Of a stretch of DNA of 64,000 bases, positions 17,798 through 26,992 are shown one piece after another. The position numbers were made by a program, and so were the translations under genes. The stretch's first letter is position 1, and each line of letters starts with the position of its first letter. The notes under the pieces were generated by a model. It searched no databases. It saw nothing but the letters and a program-made list of their open reading frames with translations, and was not told the origin of the DNA. Source of the DNA: Cyclobacterium xiamenense (GTDB lineage Bacteria; Bacteroidota; Bacteroidia; Cytophagales; Cyclobacteriaceae); contig NZ_WIOK01000001.1 in the NCBI RefSeq assembly GCF_009467825.1, positions 248,001-312,000 on the forward strand. Direction: 5' to 3'.

Positions 17798-19750
17798 ATG
17801 ACTTCTACTAGTTTCCGTAAATGGATGGCAGTGCTACTGCTATTTTCGGTAAGTTGGGCCTCTGCGCAGGTGACCGAAAACAACCAGGATGATTTTGATG
17901 ATTTTATGTACAAACGGGGCTCGGCCTACCGATCTGCTTCTGGCATACCAGGCCCCGATTATTGGCAAAACCGGGCGGATTATTCGCTGGAGGTCAGTCT
18001 CGATGAAGACGAACACCTATTGGCAGGAAAGGTGCAGATTTCGTACACCAACAATAGCCCGGAGCCGTTGCCGTTTATCTGGATTCATCTCGAACAAAAC
18101 CGGTTTACTGCGGATTCGAGGGGAACACTTACCACTCCCATCTCGGGAAACCGCTATTCGGGAGATACCGATGGAGGCTATACCATTCGCAATCTACGTT
18201 CCCAGTTAGACAAGCGGGGAAGTGAGCCCAATTCGATATACCTGATCAACGATACGCGCATGCAGGTCTTTTTTAGCGAGCCCATTCCTGCCAAGGGAGG
18301 TAAAGCCACCGTTTCCATGGACTTTGAATTTAAAATCCCACAAAAGGGGATGGACCGGATGGGCCGATTGGCCGTAGAGGACGGAACCATTTATGCGCTG
18401 GCCCAATGGTATCCACGGGTCGCCGTATTTGACGACGTCGTAGGATGGAATATCGAGCCCTACCTAGGAGCTGGCGAGTTTTATCTCGGGTACGGTGATT
18501 TCGACTACAAAGTGACGGTACCCTACGATCACATAGTGGTCGGTTCGGGGGCCCTGCAAAATCCCAAAGAAGTACTCAACAAGGAATTGCAGGAGCGCAT
18601 GGACCTGGCAGCTAGCAGCGATACCACCGTATATTTGGTTCGGCCAGAAGAGGTGTTGAAGCCAGCACTGACCCGACCAAAGCAGGAAGGAACCCTTACC
18701 TGGCACTTCCGGATTGAGAATGCCAGGGACGTTGCCTTTGCTTCGTCCAGGGCGTTTATTTGGGATGCGGCTGCTATCCGGCTTCCCAGCGGAAGCATGG
18801 CCATGGCACAAAGCGTCTATCCGCAGGAGAGTGACGGAGAAGAAGCATGGGGCAGGTCTACTGAATACAGCAAAGCCTCCATCGAACACTACTCCCAAAA
18901 ATGGTACGAGTATCCCTATCCGGTAGCAGTGAATGTGGCAGCTGACATCAACGGCATGGAGTATCCAGGCCTTAACTTTTGTAGCTATAAGAGTCGGGAA
19001 GGATCCCTTTGGGGTGTCACCGACCATGAGTTTGGGCACAATTGGTTTCCGATGATCGTAGGAACAAACGAGCGAAGGTATGCCTGGATGGATGAGGGGT
19101 TCAACACATTTATCAACCACTACAGCTCAGAAGCATTTAATAATGGAGAATACGGCTCCAATCTGGATCAAACCCGCAGGTACCTCGGCTGGCTGACAAG
19201 CGAGGAACGCGAGGGAATTGATACCTATCCGGATGTGGCCAATACGGCAAATCTTGGCATGATCGCCTACATGAAACCTGCCATGGGCCTGCTAATGCTT
19301 CGGGAGTACATCCTGGGTGAAGAACGATTTGACAATGCTTTTACTGCTTACATCGAAGCCTGGGCATACAAACATCCTCAACCAAGTGATTTTTTCAATA
19401 TCATGGAAAATGTGGCAGGAGAGAATCTGTCTTGGTTTTGGAAATCCTGGTTTTACGGAACAGGAAATATTGACCTGGCAGTCGAACGCGTGGTCTCCTA
19501 TGGAAATGATCAAGTAATTATTCTGGCAAACAAAGGGGAGGTGCCCATGCCGGTGAAACTCGGGCTCACCTACGAAGATGGATCCCAGGAGTCGCTGATG
19601 CTGCCTGTAGAAATATGGCAGCGGGGAGACCGGTGGAATTACCGCCATCAAGGCGCAAAAAAGTTGACGAAAGTAGAAATTGATCCAGATAAATTGCTTC
19701 CGGATATCAACATTGCCAATGACTCTTGGCCGACTGCTATATACGAATAA
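17798..19750 (+). CDS. Secreted M1-family zinc metallopeptidase
   Basis: 650 residues with a signal peptide cut near 23/24. An N-terminal beta saddle (about 60-330) is followed by the gluzincin catalytic domain: HEFGH at 410-414 and Glu433 in WMDEGF provide the zinc ligands and base, and GMEYPG (386-391) is the exopeptidase GxMEN-like strand with Tyr in place of Asn's neighbour. The C-terminal ~110 residues form a small beta domain. M1 enzymes remove N-terminal residues from peptides; this one would work in the periplasm or outside. Bacteroidota carry several of these beside the cytosolic aminopeptidase N. A strong terminator follows. Confidence 0.93.
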   Translation: MTSTSFRKWMAVLLLFSVSWASAQVTENNQDDFDDFMYKRGSAYRSASGIPGPDYWQNRADYSLEVSLDEDEHLLAGKVQISYTNNSPEPLPFIWIHLEQNRFTADSRGTLTTPISGNRYSGDTDGGYTIRNLRSQLDKRGSEPNSIYLINDTRMQVFFSEPIPAKGGKATVSMDFEFKIPQKGMDRMGRLAVEDGTIYALAQWYPRVAVFDDVVGWNIEPYLGAGEFYLGYGDFDYKVTVPYDHIVVGSGALQNPKEVLNKELQERMDLAASSDTTVYLVRPEEVLKPALTRPKQEGTLTWHFRIENARDVAFASSRAFIWDAAAIRLPSGSMAMAQSVYPQESDGEEAWGRSTEYSKASIEHYSQKWYEYPYPVAVNVAADINGMEYPGLNFCSYKSREGSLWGVTDHEFGHNWFPMIVGTNERRYAWMDEGFNTFINHYSSEAFNNGEYGSNLDQTRRYLGWLTSEEREGIDTYPDVANTANLGMIAYMKPAMGLLMLREYILGEERFDNAFTAYIEAWAYKHPQPSDFFNIMENVAGENLSWFWKSWFYGTGNIDLAVERVVSYGNDQVIILANKGEVPMPVKLGLTYEDGSQESLMLPVEIWQRGDRWNYRHQGAKKLTKVEIDPDKLLPDINIANDSWPTAIYE

Positions 19751-19765
19751 CGTTAGAAGAAAAAC

Positions 19766-19798
19766 GGCTGGCTCCAGGAACCGGCCAGCCTTTTTTTT
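19766..19798 (+). terminator. Terminator after the M1 peptidase
   Basis: Stem GGCTGGC / GCCAGCC with an 11-base loop, followed by eight T residues on the plus strand and preceded by an A-run on the other side. It lies between two convergent genes and may serve both directions; its T-run overlaps the stop codon of the VOC gene. Confidence 0.88.
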
Positions 19799-20252
19799 AG
19801 TACTCGTCATTGATTTCAATCCAATATCCGTTGGGGTCTTGAATGTAAATTTGGCGAATGCCATCGGGGCGGATATTGATTTTTCCTTTATTATCTACCG
19901 CATCTTCAAACGGGATATCGTGGTGGGCTAGCTTTTCAATAAATGCCTCCAAATCTTCCACACTAAAACACAAATGATTGGTTTTATCGATGAGGGGTTC
20001 CTTCCAGGGTTTTTCTCGTTCGATCAGATGCATGGACAGTCCATACCCGATGGCGTACCAGGCGTGAAGACCGTCTTTAAAGGGTTCGTCAATGGGGGTT
20101 AAGCCAACGACCTCTTCATAAAAATGGGCACTTTCTTTAAGGTCTTTGGCATAGACGGCAAAATGATTGATCTTGGTTTGGCTAAAGGCGTTCATGGAAA
20201 GTAAAATAAAGGCTAGAATGGTAAAACAAGCACGGCTGAAGGTTTGATGCAT
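19797..20252 (-). CDS. Secreted VOC (glyoxalase/dioxygenase superfamily) protein
   Basis: 151 residues: a signal peptide (1-24, cut after AFSQ) and one complete VOC domain made of two beta-alpha-beta-beta-beta modules. Candidate metal ligands are His30, His75 or His93, and Glu146 (GYWIEIND). The module RQIYIQDPNGYWIEI is the typical glyoxalase-type C-terminal end. Members are glyoxalases, dioxygenases, epimerases or antibiotic-binding proteins, nearly always in the cytoplasm, so export is unusual. It is transcribed from its own region after the ctpA terminator. Substrate unknown. Confidence 0.82.
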   Translation of the reverse strand: MHQTFSRACFTILAFILLSMNAFSQTKINHFAVYAKDLKESAHFYEEVVGLTPIDEPFKDGLHAWYAIGYGLSMHLIEREKPWKEPLIDKTNHLCFSVEDLEAFIEKLAHHDIPFEDAVDNKGKINIRPDGIRQIYIQDPNGYWIEINDEY

Positions 20253-20292
20253 GGGTCGTTGTGAATTTTGTTCCTAGCCAAATCTAAGAAAT

Positions 20293-20326
20293 AAAAAAAG
20301 CCAGAAAGAATGTTTCTGGCTTTTTT
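20293..20326 (-). terminator. Terminator after ctpA
   Basis: Perfect stem GCCAGAAA / TTTCTGGC with a five-base loop; T-runs on both strands make it bidirectional in form, but it follows the minus-strand S41 protease gene by 15 bp. Confidence 0.88.
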
Positions 20327-20341
20327 AGGGGCAGTCGGCAA

Positions 20342-21973
20342 CTATTCGTCAAAAAATGCCAGATTGTCGGCATTATCGAGCAATTTTACCGCCTGCTGGT
20401 AAATTTCGTTGATATCGTTGATGACTTTATAAAACGCATTGTCGTCATAAATATTTCTCGCCATATGCGCCTTTAGGAGTGTTTTCAGATACACCTTGGA
20501 TTTGTTGAAATCTTTTTCGTTGAATTCAACATCGTATTTTTCTCCCGTCTTTACCAAGGAATTCAGCATGGCATCGGATATTTCAAAGTTGTGGTAAAAC
20601 TCATCAAAGGCCATGTTTTCAAATTTCCGCTTGTTGGTGTCCAGGTAATCCAGAATAAACTCTCTCCAAGACTCAGAGCTGAAAAGCCGATTCACATAAG
20701 AACTGGTCATGCTGGTGTCTAGCGGGACAAAATAGTCCGGCATGATTCCACCGCCACCATACACTGTTCTGCCTTTAACCGTCTCGTATTTCAGGCTGTC
20801 GTTAAAATCGATGCTGTCTGCACTAAAGAATTCTCCGTGCTCCAGTCGGTTATAGTAGTCCATGGCATAATCTTCATCATCTTCACCGTAGGGTTTTTGA
20901 ATGGAACGTCCGGATGGCGTATAGTATCGGGCGATGGTAAGCCTTAGCTCGGCACCGTCCGATAAGTCAATGGGCATCTGTACCAACCCCTTGCCAAAGG
21001 AACGTCTGCCGACGATCAATCCCCTGTCGTTGTCCTGCAGTGCTCCTGCCACAATTTCAGAGGCCGATGCGCTGCCTTCGTTTACCAATACGACCACCGA
21101 ACCCTCTTCAAATGATCCGGGTCGAACAGCCCTGGCCTTTTGGTTATACCGTTGAAGTTTTCCTTCCTGGGATACAATGACGGCGTTGTCTTTTAAAATC
21201 TCGTCAGCGATGTTGATTGCGGCACCCATGTACCCACCTGGGTTTCCTTGCAAATCAAGAATTAACCGATTCATGCCCTCTGCTTTGAGTTTTTGAAGAG
21301 CTAACCGGAACTCTTCGTGCGTGTTGGCGGCAAACCGCGTAATCTTGATGTAACCGGTTTCCCCATCAATCATATAGGAGGCATTGACACTGTATTGGGG
21401 TATTTTATCCCGGATAATCTTGTATTCAAGCAGGTCTGACTCGTTTTTTCGTTTAATGTCAACAGCCACCTGGCTCCCCTTTGGCCCTCTCAGGAGATCA
21501 AATACGTCCCGGTTGGTTATCCCTGTTCCGGCTACGGTCTCACCATCCACTTTAATGATCTGATCACCCGGTAGGAGACCTATTTTTTCGGAGGGTCCGC
21601 CAGTGAGCGGTGAAACCACGTAGATCGTGTCGCGTAAAATCCCAAATTCGATACCAATACCGTCAAACTCCCCTTCCAACTGCGACTTGGCCAGCGCGGC
21701 ATCTTCTGCCGGTATGTAGCTGGAATGAGGATCCAGTTTGCCAAGCATCTTTTCGATGCCATACTCTACCAATTCATTGGTATCTACACTATCCACATAG
21801 TCTCTGTTGATGTAGGTAATGATTTCCTGCAACTTGTAAATAGCCGATTTTAAATCGTTTCTATCTGTCTTGGGTTCTGCAAAGGTAGCACCTATCCAGA
21901 TTCCAGCAGAGATCCCCAGTGCCAGGAAAATGGGTAATCTAATCTGTGCTTTGGTGTTTTTCTCTATACTCAC
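20342..21973 (-). CDS. ctpA: S41 C-terminal processing protease
   Basis: 543 residues from a GTG at 21973; the longer in-frame ATG (22087) would add 38 residues with no family resemblance before the signal anchor (about 14-33). After an N-terminal helical part come a PDZ domain (about 98-185) and the S41 catalytic core. Ser303 in the SASASE segment, Lys328 in SFGKG and Gln332 are spaced as in the Ser-Lys-Gln site of Prc/CtpA. It trims or degrades periplasmic proteins at their C-termini. The ~120-residue C-terminal tail rich in charged residues is usual in Bacteroidota members. Single gene with its own terminator. Confidence 0.93.
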   Translation of the reverse strand: MSIEKNTKAQIRLPIFLALGISAGIWIGATFAEPKTDRNDLKSAIYKLQEIITYINRDYVDSVDTNELVEYGIEKMLGKLDPHSSYIPAEDAALAKSQLEGEFDGIGIEFGILRDTIYVVSPLTGGPSEKIGLLPGDQIIKVDGETVAGTGITNRDVFDLLRGPKGSQVAVDIKRKNESDLLEYKIIRDKIPQYSVNASYMIDGETGYIKITRFAANTHEEFRLALQKLKAEGMNRLILDLQGNPGGYMGAAINIADEILKDNAVIVSQEGKLQRYNQKARAVRPGSFEEGSVVVLVNEGSASASEIVAGALQDNDRGLIVGRRSFGKGLVQMPIDLSDGAELRLTIARYYTPSGRSIQKPYGEDDEDYAMDYYNRLEHGEFFSADSIDFNDSLKYETVKGRTVYGGGGIMPDYFVPLDTSMTSSYVNRLFSSESWREFILDYLDTNKRKFENMAFDEFYHNFEISDAMLNSLVKTGEKYDVEFNEKDFNKSKVYLKTLLKAHMARNIYDDNAFYKVINDINEIYQQAVKLLDNADNLAFFDE

Positions 21974-22137
21974 GTCGTTTCGGTTTACTATTTTTTCAGG
22001 CAAAGCCCTGCATCTTTCAAGGTAACCTATTTTAATCAAATATACAATTAAACATGTATCGGAAGCGATTCGTTTAAATAAACGCAATAAAATTCAAATC
22101 GATGCCGGAACTTCCCGTTTTTTACGTTAATTTATTT

Positions 22138-22145
22138 TAATTTTG
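22138..22145 (+). promoter_or_regulatory. Possible -7 element (TAATTTTG)
   Basis: Exact match to the Bacteroidota TAnnTTTG -7 consensus, ending 5 bases before the ATG of the RIC-like gene. If used, the transcript would start at or next to the start codon, giving a leaderless mRNA. No clear TTG lies at the -33 spacing. Confidence 0.35.
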
Positions 22146-22150
22146 TAGCC

Positions 22151-22909
22151 ATGCATTCCCTCGAAAACAACCGAAATAAATCCATTGCCGATTTGGTCAA
22201 CGAGAACCATGTCCTCGCGGGAGTGTTGCATTATTTTGGCATAAGTTTTTTTCAACACGAAAACCATTCCCTGGAAGAGGCCTGCATAGCCCACAACGTG
22301 AATCCTGCCCAGGTGATCGCCGCACTGGAGGATTGGGCTGCGCGCAAAGAACCCACACGGGAGGAGTTGTTTCTTCACCCCATTGAGTTAGTGGTGGGTT
22401 ATTTGAAGAAAAAACACCGGTATTTTGTCCGACAAGCACTGCCTTTTTTATCCAGTATGGTAGAAGGTATCGAACTCGGTGCCATGCACAAAAGCCTAAT
22501 GACCGATATGCGGCTAATGTTCCCTCTTTTTGTGGACGATTTTATTCACCATATTCACGAGGAAGAAGACACGCTTTTCGAACGGATTCGCCTCTTGCAG
22601 GACATCGATGCCGCAGTGTTGCCACTTTCCGAAGCGATTCAGATTTTTGATCTTCCTTCCATCTCCGGAATGGCTTCCGATCACGAAGCCCATGATGACG
22701 AAATGGAAGGAATCCGCAAACTGACCAACGATTACCGGATTCCTGCTACGGCAACGGTATCCCTGAAGGTCCTTTTTCATGAATTTCAACAGTTGGAAAG
22801 GGAGTTGGTGATTCACGCGAAAATTGAAAACGATTTGCTTTTCCCTAAAGCAATTGAATTGGAAAAAGAAGTTAAGCGCAAACTCACCCTTCAAATTAAG
22901 TATAATTAA
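22151..22909 (+). CDS. RIC/ScdA-like di-iron hemerythrin-domain protein lacking the N-terminal cysteines
   Basis: 252 residues. The N-terminal ~75 residues match the ScdA-N (DUF542) layout, but the segment that usually reads G-I-D-x-C-C is GISFFQHENHS here (30-40), with no cysteine. The remainder is a hemerythrin-like four-helix bundle with His-x-x-x-Glu pairs (HIHEEED around 155, SDHEAHDDEME around 180, HAKIEND near the C-terminus) for a di-iron site. RIC proteins help repair iron-sulfur clusters after oxidative or nitrosative damage; the missing cysteines suggest a modified role. Its TAA overlaps the ATG of ruvX, so the genes form an operon with def. Confidence 0.83.
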   Translation: MHSLENNRNKSIADLVNENHVLAGVLHYFGISFFQHENHSLEEACIAHNVNPAQVIAALEDWAARKEPTREELFLHPIELVVGYLKKKHRYFVRQALPFLSSMVEGIELGAMHKSLMTDMRLMFPLFVDDFIHHIHEEEDTLFERIRLLQDIDAAVLPLSEAIQIFDLPSISGMASDHEAHDDEMEGIRKLTNDYRIPATATVSLKVLFHEFQQLERELVIHAKIENDLLFPKAIELEKEVKRKLTLQIKYN

Positions 22910-23322
22910 TGGGCAGGATACTGGCCATAGACCTGGGATCCAAGCGGACCGGACTGGCTGTAACCGACCCACTGGCCATGTTGGCCAATCCGCTGGAAAC
23001 TATCCCCACGCATAATTTGTTAGATTACCTGAAATTATATTTCGAAAAAGAAGAGGTTTCGGCAATTGTGATTGGTTTTCCAAAATCCCTGAACGGAAGC
23101 GCCACGCAAATGACCCAGCCCGTTCTGGCTCTGGAGAAAAAGCTGAAGCGCTTGTACCCAAATCAGACCATCGTGCTGGTAGACGAGCGGTTCACGTCCA
23201 AAATGGCCATGCAAACCATGATTGAAATGGGAAGCAGTAAAAAAGACAGAAGAGAAAAGGCGGGCAATCTGGATAAAATCAGTGCCGCGATTATATTGCA
23301 AACTTACCTGGAGAAAAAATGA
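22909..23322 (+). CDS. ruvX: Putative pre-16S rRNA nuclease / Holliday junction resolvase-like YqgF
   Basis: 137 residues, RNase H-like fold. Asp8 in AIDLGSKRTG, the DERFTS segment (92-97) with Glu93, and Asp122 in NLDKISA form the conserved acidic site. YqgF matures the 5' end of 16S rRNA; resolvase activity has also been proposed. The ATG overlaps the upstream stop by one base and the stop overlaps the def ATG by 4 bp, so the three genes are translationally coupled. Confidence 0.95.
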   Translation: MGRILAIDLGSKRTGLAVTDPLAMLANPLETIPTHNLLDYLKLYFEKEEVSAIVIGFPKSLNGSATQMTQPVLALEKKLKRLYPNQTIVLVDERFTSKMAMQTMIEMGSSKKDRREKAGNLDKISAAIILQTYLEKK

Positions 23323-23870
23323 TATACCCCATCGTAGCGTATGGAAACCCAATTCTGAAAAAGGAATCCGAAGAAATTCGGGAAGGAGAGGATGTAAAAG
23401 GGCTAATCAAAGATATGTTTGAAACCATGGGTCTGGCAAATGGAGTTGGCTTAGCCGCCCCACAAATCAACAAAGGCATCCGGCTATTTGTCATCGATAG
23501 CAGCCTAATGCTGGAGGACGGAGACGAGGAAAAAGGTGTCAGAAAGGCGTTTATCAACCCCATCCTTCTCGACGAATACGGCGAAAAATTCGAGTTTGAA
23601 GAAGGCTGCCTGAGTATTCCTGACGTGCGTGCGGAAATCACCCGGCCCGAGAAACTGACCCTTGAGTATTTTGACGAAAACTGGAACCTTAAGGAAGAAG
23701 AGTTTTCGGGGTTGACAGCCCGTGTGATCCAACACGAGTACGACCATTTGGAGGGCATCCTCTTTATCGATTACCTAAAAGGATTGAAAAAGCGAATGGT
23801 CAAAGGGAAATTGCTCGATATTAGCAAGGGCAAGGTCCCGACGGATTATCGAATGGTCTATCCCGGATAA
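23319..23870 (+). CDS. def: Peptide deformylase
   Basis: 183 residues. The three family motifs are intact: GVGLAAPQ (42-49), EGCLS (95-99, metal-ligand Cys97) and HEYDH (139-143, two His ligands and the catalytic Glu). It removes the formyl group from the initiator methionine of new proteins. Pairing of ruvX with def, overlapping by 4 bp, is a recurring arrangement in Bacteroidota (recalled). The length and the long strand-connecting insert rich in acidic residues (EDGDEEKG, 66-73) are usual for this phylum. Confidence 0.97.
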   Translation: MIYPIVAYGNPILKKESEEIREGEDVKGLIKDMFETMGLANGVGLAAPQINKGIRLFVIDSSLMLEDGDEEKGVRKAFINPILLDEYGEKFEFEEGCLSIPDVRAEITRPEKLTLEYFDENWNLKEEEFSGLTARVIQHEYDHLEGILFIDYLKGLKKRMVKGKLLDISKGKVPTDYRMVYPG

Positions 23871-23886
23871 CGAGCCAACGAACCCC

Positions 23887-24678
23887 ATGGAAAACATCCG
23901 CTTAGCATTGGTTCAATCAGATCTCTATTGGGAAGACGCAGCTGCCAACCTCGCCATGCTCGAGGAAAAGTTGTGGAAAATGGAGCGTAAGGTAGATATT
24001 TTGGTATTGCCCGAAATGTTTACCACCGGGTTTACCATGAACGCGGTCAGTCAGGGCGAGCCGATGAACCTTCACAGTACCAAATGGATGAAGCAAATGG
24101 CTGCCCAAATGAATACCGTGATTACGGGAAGCCTCATCATCAAAGCGGATACCAACTATTACAACCGCATGCTTTGGGTAGAACCGGGAGGAGCGGTTGC
24201 GTCTTACGACAAACGACACCTTTTTCGCATGGCTGATGAAGATCACCATTATTCCATGGGCAAAACGAACACCATTTTTTCAATAAAGGGTTGGAAAATT
24301 CGTCCGCAAATTTGTTACGACCTCCGGTTTCCCGTTTGGTCACGTAATCGGGCCACAGCGGATGGGATAATGGATTACGACCTGATCTTCTACGTCGCTT
24401 CCTGGCCGGCGCCAAGGGTGAAGGCCTGGGACATCTTGCTTCAGGCAAGAGCGGTAGAAAACCTCGCTTACTCCGTAGGTGTCAACCGAATCGGTACCGA
24501 TGGGAATGGTGTGCTGTATTGTGGCCATTCGGCAGCCTACGATTTCAAAGGGAATTGCCTCGCAAGTGCCGGAGAGCAGGAAGGGGTTGTTTACGTAGAA
24601 CTCGATGGTTCTGCCCTCAGCGAATACCGAAAGAAATTCCCTGCCTGGAAAGACGCAGACAGGTTTTCTTTTCCCTAA
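23887..24678 (+). CDS. Nitrilase-family omega-amidase (YafV/NIT2-like)
   Basis: 263 residues, carbon-nitrogen hydrolase fold. The Glu-Lys-Cys triad is Glu43 (LPEMFTTGF), Lys109 (YDKRHLF) and Cys143 (ICYDLRFP). The EMFTTGF and CYDLRFPVW contexts point to the omega-amidase branch, which hydrolyses 2-oxoglutaramate or 2-oxosuccinamate to the 2-oxo acid, working with methionine salvage or glutamine transaminases. It begins 16 bp after def and is probably the last gene of that operon. Its 3' end overlaps the convergent FG-GAP gene by 4 bp. Confidence 0.9.
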   Translation: MENIRLALVQSDLYWEDAAANLAMLEEKLWKMERKVDILVLPEMFTTGFTMNAVSQGEPMNLHSTKWMKQMAAQMNTVITGSLIIKADTNYYNRMLWVEPGGAVASYDKRHLFRMADEDHHYSMGKTNTIFSIKGWKIRPQICYDLRFPVWSRNRATADGIMDYDLIFYVASWPAPRVKAWDILLQARAVENLAYSVGVNRIGTDGNGVLYCGHSAAYDFKGNCLASAGEQEGVVYVELDGSALSEYRKKFPAWKDADRFSFP

Positions 24679-26810
24679 GGCCCTATCCATAGCTTTTTAT
24701 GGATCGGCCGTTGCTTGGGAGCCTGGAATTCCAACAGGTACAAAGCCGGTGGATATCCCCAAAGGTTAAGTTCATTTCGTTCGTTTTCGGTAAGGGGCAA
24801 TCCGCTTTTCAATAGTTTACCGGTACTGTCGTAGACCGAAACAGTTACCCCAGCTTGGTTTACGACGAGTTGGACTTTTTTATCCTCGCTCGGGTTTGGA
24901 AATACCAGAGCCTTTAGGACCTCCGCATCACCTTCGTCCGGATTCGGTATCCGACTCAGGTACTCGAGGCCTCCCGCACGGTTGCCAATAATTAAATCCG
25001 GTTTTTCTCCCAATAGACCTGGAACCAGGCTGATCCAGGTATTTCTCCCGTATCGGGTCCTCTCAAAGGTCCGGCCTTCCAGCTGAATGGATACGGGTGT
25101 CGTTTCCGGAGATCCTAGGATGTCTTCCGAAGAAAACAACACACCTCGCTGGTCGACGGCCACCAGGTAAGGTTCGGGGCCGGAACTCACGGCCACGGTA
25201 ACGTTTCGGCTCACGGGATTATCCACAAAACCCAAAAACTCCCGCTCCAGCAGTCTGACCTCCGGGCTCCCATCCAGGGCCAACGAAAACAACAGCAATT
25301 CTCCTGTCTGTCGGGCTAAGAGCAGGTAATCCTCTCTGGAATCGTGGAAAAAATATACCTGGTCCATGCCCCGCAGCGTGAAATCGGGAATCCGTAGCGA
25401 AACCCTTTCCTCGGGGGCATCAAATGGCGAGAGCCAAATTTGCTTCTCGGGAATCTGTCCGTTATACACATCACCGGTAATCAGGTGATAGGTTTGATTG
25501 GCGGCAGAAGTAAAGCGTTGATAGGAAGGCTCAAGGACTTCTAGCGCGGACAAATCAAGGTAATCTTCATTGACCAGCCGGATTTGGTTGTCTGCCCATT
25601 CCATTTCAAAAATCCGCCCCTGAACTCCTTTGGGGTCCAGAATATTGGCAGCTACGAATAGACTGCCCTGCAGGCGGTTACCCAGAAAATAGGGGCGGGA
25701 GTTTTCGCCGAGGTCCACCATCCTATCCTGCAAGAAGCCGCTGGTTTCAATAGTGCCGGAAAGGCCCGGCTGCAGCAAATACATGCTTCGGGAAAAATCC
25801 GAGCCGGTGTTGATGATCGGCTCAGAAGAATGACTGGATACCAGCAGGTTTTCTTCCAAAACAAATGCGCTGTGAAATATCGGGAATTCAGGCAAAGGGC
25901 CGAAACCAGGCAGGTCGTTTGTGAATGTTTGAAAAACAGGCTCGGTGTCCGATCCCTCGTTTGGCAGGTAATACAGCACCTCGCACTGGTCTTGCCCAAT
26001 GAGCAAGTCCTTTACCCCATCGTTATCAAAATCACGGTACAAGAGCGTGTGTCCACCCGAATGCAGGGTACGGAGCAAATCTGCGTCCGGTTCCCGATCG
26101 GCCATGGGCTGGCCTGCACACGTAAGGCCAAAACTTATGGCGCCGCATCCACAAAATTCAAATTTTCCCCAGCGGGTAACTGCGGATGCAAAACCGTCTA
26201 CCGACGGCTGACCGGTTCGTTCTACGCTTGTATTTTTAAAAAACTCCAGGTAGTCCCCGGTGGCAAAATTAAACGTAAGGATGTCCAGGTCTCCATCGCC
26301 ATCAAGATCTTCAATCAGGGGGACATCCAGAATATTGGCCGTCAGATTGGATCCACTTTCCAAGCGGAGGAAATCGTGTTCCACTACCCAGTCAGGAAAC
26401 TGATCTGCGGTTGTACCTCCGTTCCGGTAAGCCTTGATTCCAAAAGGAGAGCCCGTAAACAGGTCTTTTTTTCCGTCCCCATTAAAATCTGCCAGTAGCA
26501 GGAATCCATTGACATCGTCCGGAAAATAGTATGCGGCCCCCGGGAAGTAGCGGTAGCCGCTTTCGGTGAACGCGTAGGCATGGATACGTCCTGCGTTTAT
26601 GTCCCAGATAACCAGTTCTTCCCGCCCGTCTCCGTTTAGGTCAAATTCCTGTACCTGCGCTGCATTGATGCCGCCGGCAAAGGGCATGGGAAGTTCCACC
26701 CCGGAGATCGTAACCTGGGGCGTGTCACCTGCCAAGCGAAACAGATCCTGGGCAGTGCTCCGTAGGATCAGAAAAAGGGAAAGAAAAAGGATCAGGTAGA
26801 ATTGCCTCAT
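24675..26810 (-). CDS. FG-GAP repeat protein with T9SS C-terminal sorting domain
   Basis: 711 residues. A signal peptide (1-20) precedes FG-GAP repeats with calcium loops (FDLNGDGREE about 55, DFNGDGKKD about 109, DLDGDGDLD about 168, DFDNDGVKD about 255). The middle part forms further propeller-like repeats with weaker motifs. The last ~75 residues are a type A sorting domain: VFPNPSEDK, then a beta sandwich with VSVYDSTGKLL and a basic KKLWIGP end, which sends the protein to the cell surface or medium through the type IX system. No enzyme domain seen. It is divergent from murF. Confidence 0.85.
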   Translation of the reverse strand: MRQFYLILFLSLFLILRSTAQDLFRLAGDTPQVTISGVELPMPFAGGINAAQVQEFDLNGDGREELVIWDINAGRIHAYAFTESGYRYFPGAAYYFPDDVNGFLLLADFNGDGKKDLFTGSPFGIKAYRNGGTTADQFPDWVVEHDFLRLESGSNLTANILDVPLIEDLDGDGDLDILTFNFATGDYLEFFKNTSVERTGQPSVDGFASAVTRWGKFEFCGCGAISFGLTCAGQPMADREPDADLLRTLHSGGHTLLYRDFDNDGVKDLLIGQDQCEVLYYLPNEGSDTEPVFQTFTNDLPGFGPLPEFPIFHSAFVLEENLLVSSHSSEPIINTGSDFSRSMYLLQPGLSGTIETSGFLQDRMVDLGENSRPYFLGNRLQGSLFVAANILDPKGVQGRIFEMEWADNQIRLVNEDYLDLSALEVLEPSYQRFTSAANQTYHLITGDVYNGQIPEKQIWLSPFDAPEERVSLRIPDFTLRGMDQVYFFHDSREDYLLLARQTGELLLFSLALDGSPEVRLLEREFLGFVDNPVSRNVTVAVSSGPEPYLVAVDQRGVLFSSEDILGSPETTPVSIQLEGRTFERTRYGRNTWISLVPGLLGEKPDLIIGNRAGGLEYLSRIPNPDEGDAEVLKALVFPNPSEDKKVQLVVNQAGVTVSVYDSTGKLLKSGLPLTENERNELNLWGYPPALYLLEFQAPKQRPIHKKLWIGP

Positions 26811-26927
26811 CAGGGAATTAGGATTTACAGGCGGTGGCCTGGAATACTTCGGGTGAAATTAATGGATTGCTACGCATTATAATAGTTATTTTTGTTCTTT
26901 AACGATAAAAGTTGAAATCGGATATGT

Positions 26928-26935
26928 TACTTTTG
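26928..26935 (+). promoter_or_regulatory. Possible murF promoter -7 element (TACTTTTG)
   Basis: Exact TAnnTTTG match 57 bases upstream of the murF ATG. A TTG lies 13 bases upstream, which is shorter than the spacing of about 19 usual in the phylum, so the -33 part is doubtful. Confidence 0.4.
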
Positions 26936-26992
26936 CTGGAAATGCGACAGGGCAGGCGTAATTTTTAGTAATTCAAAAAAACCGACCTGAGG

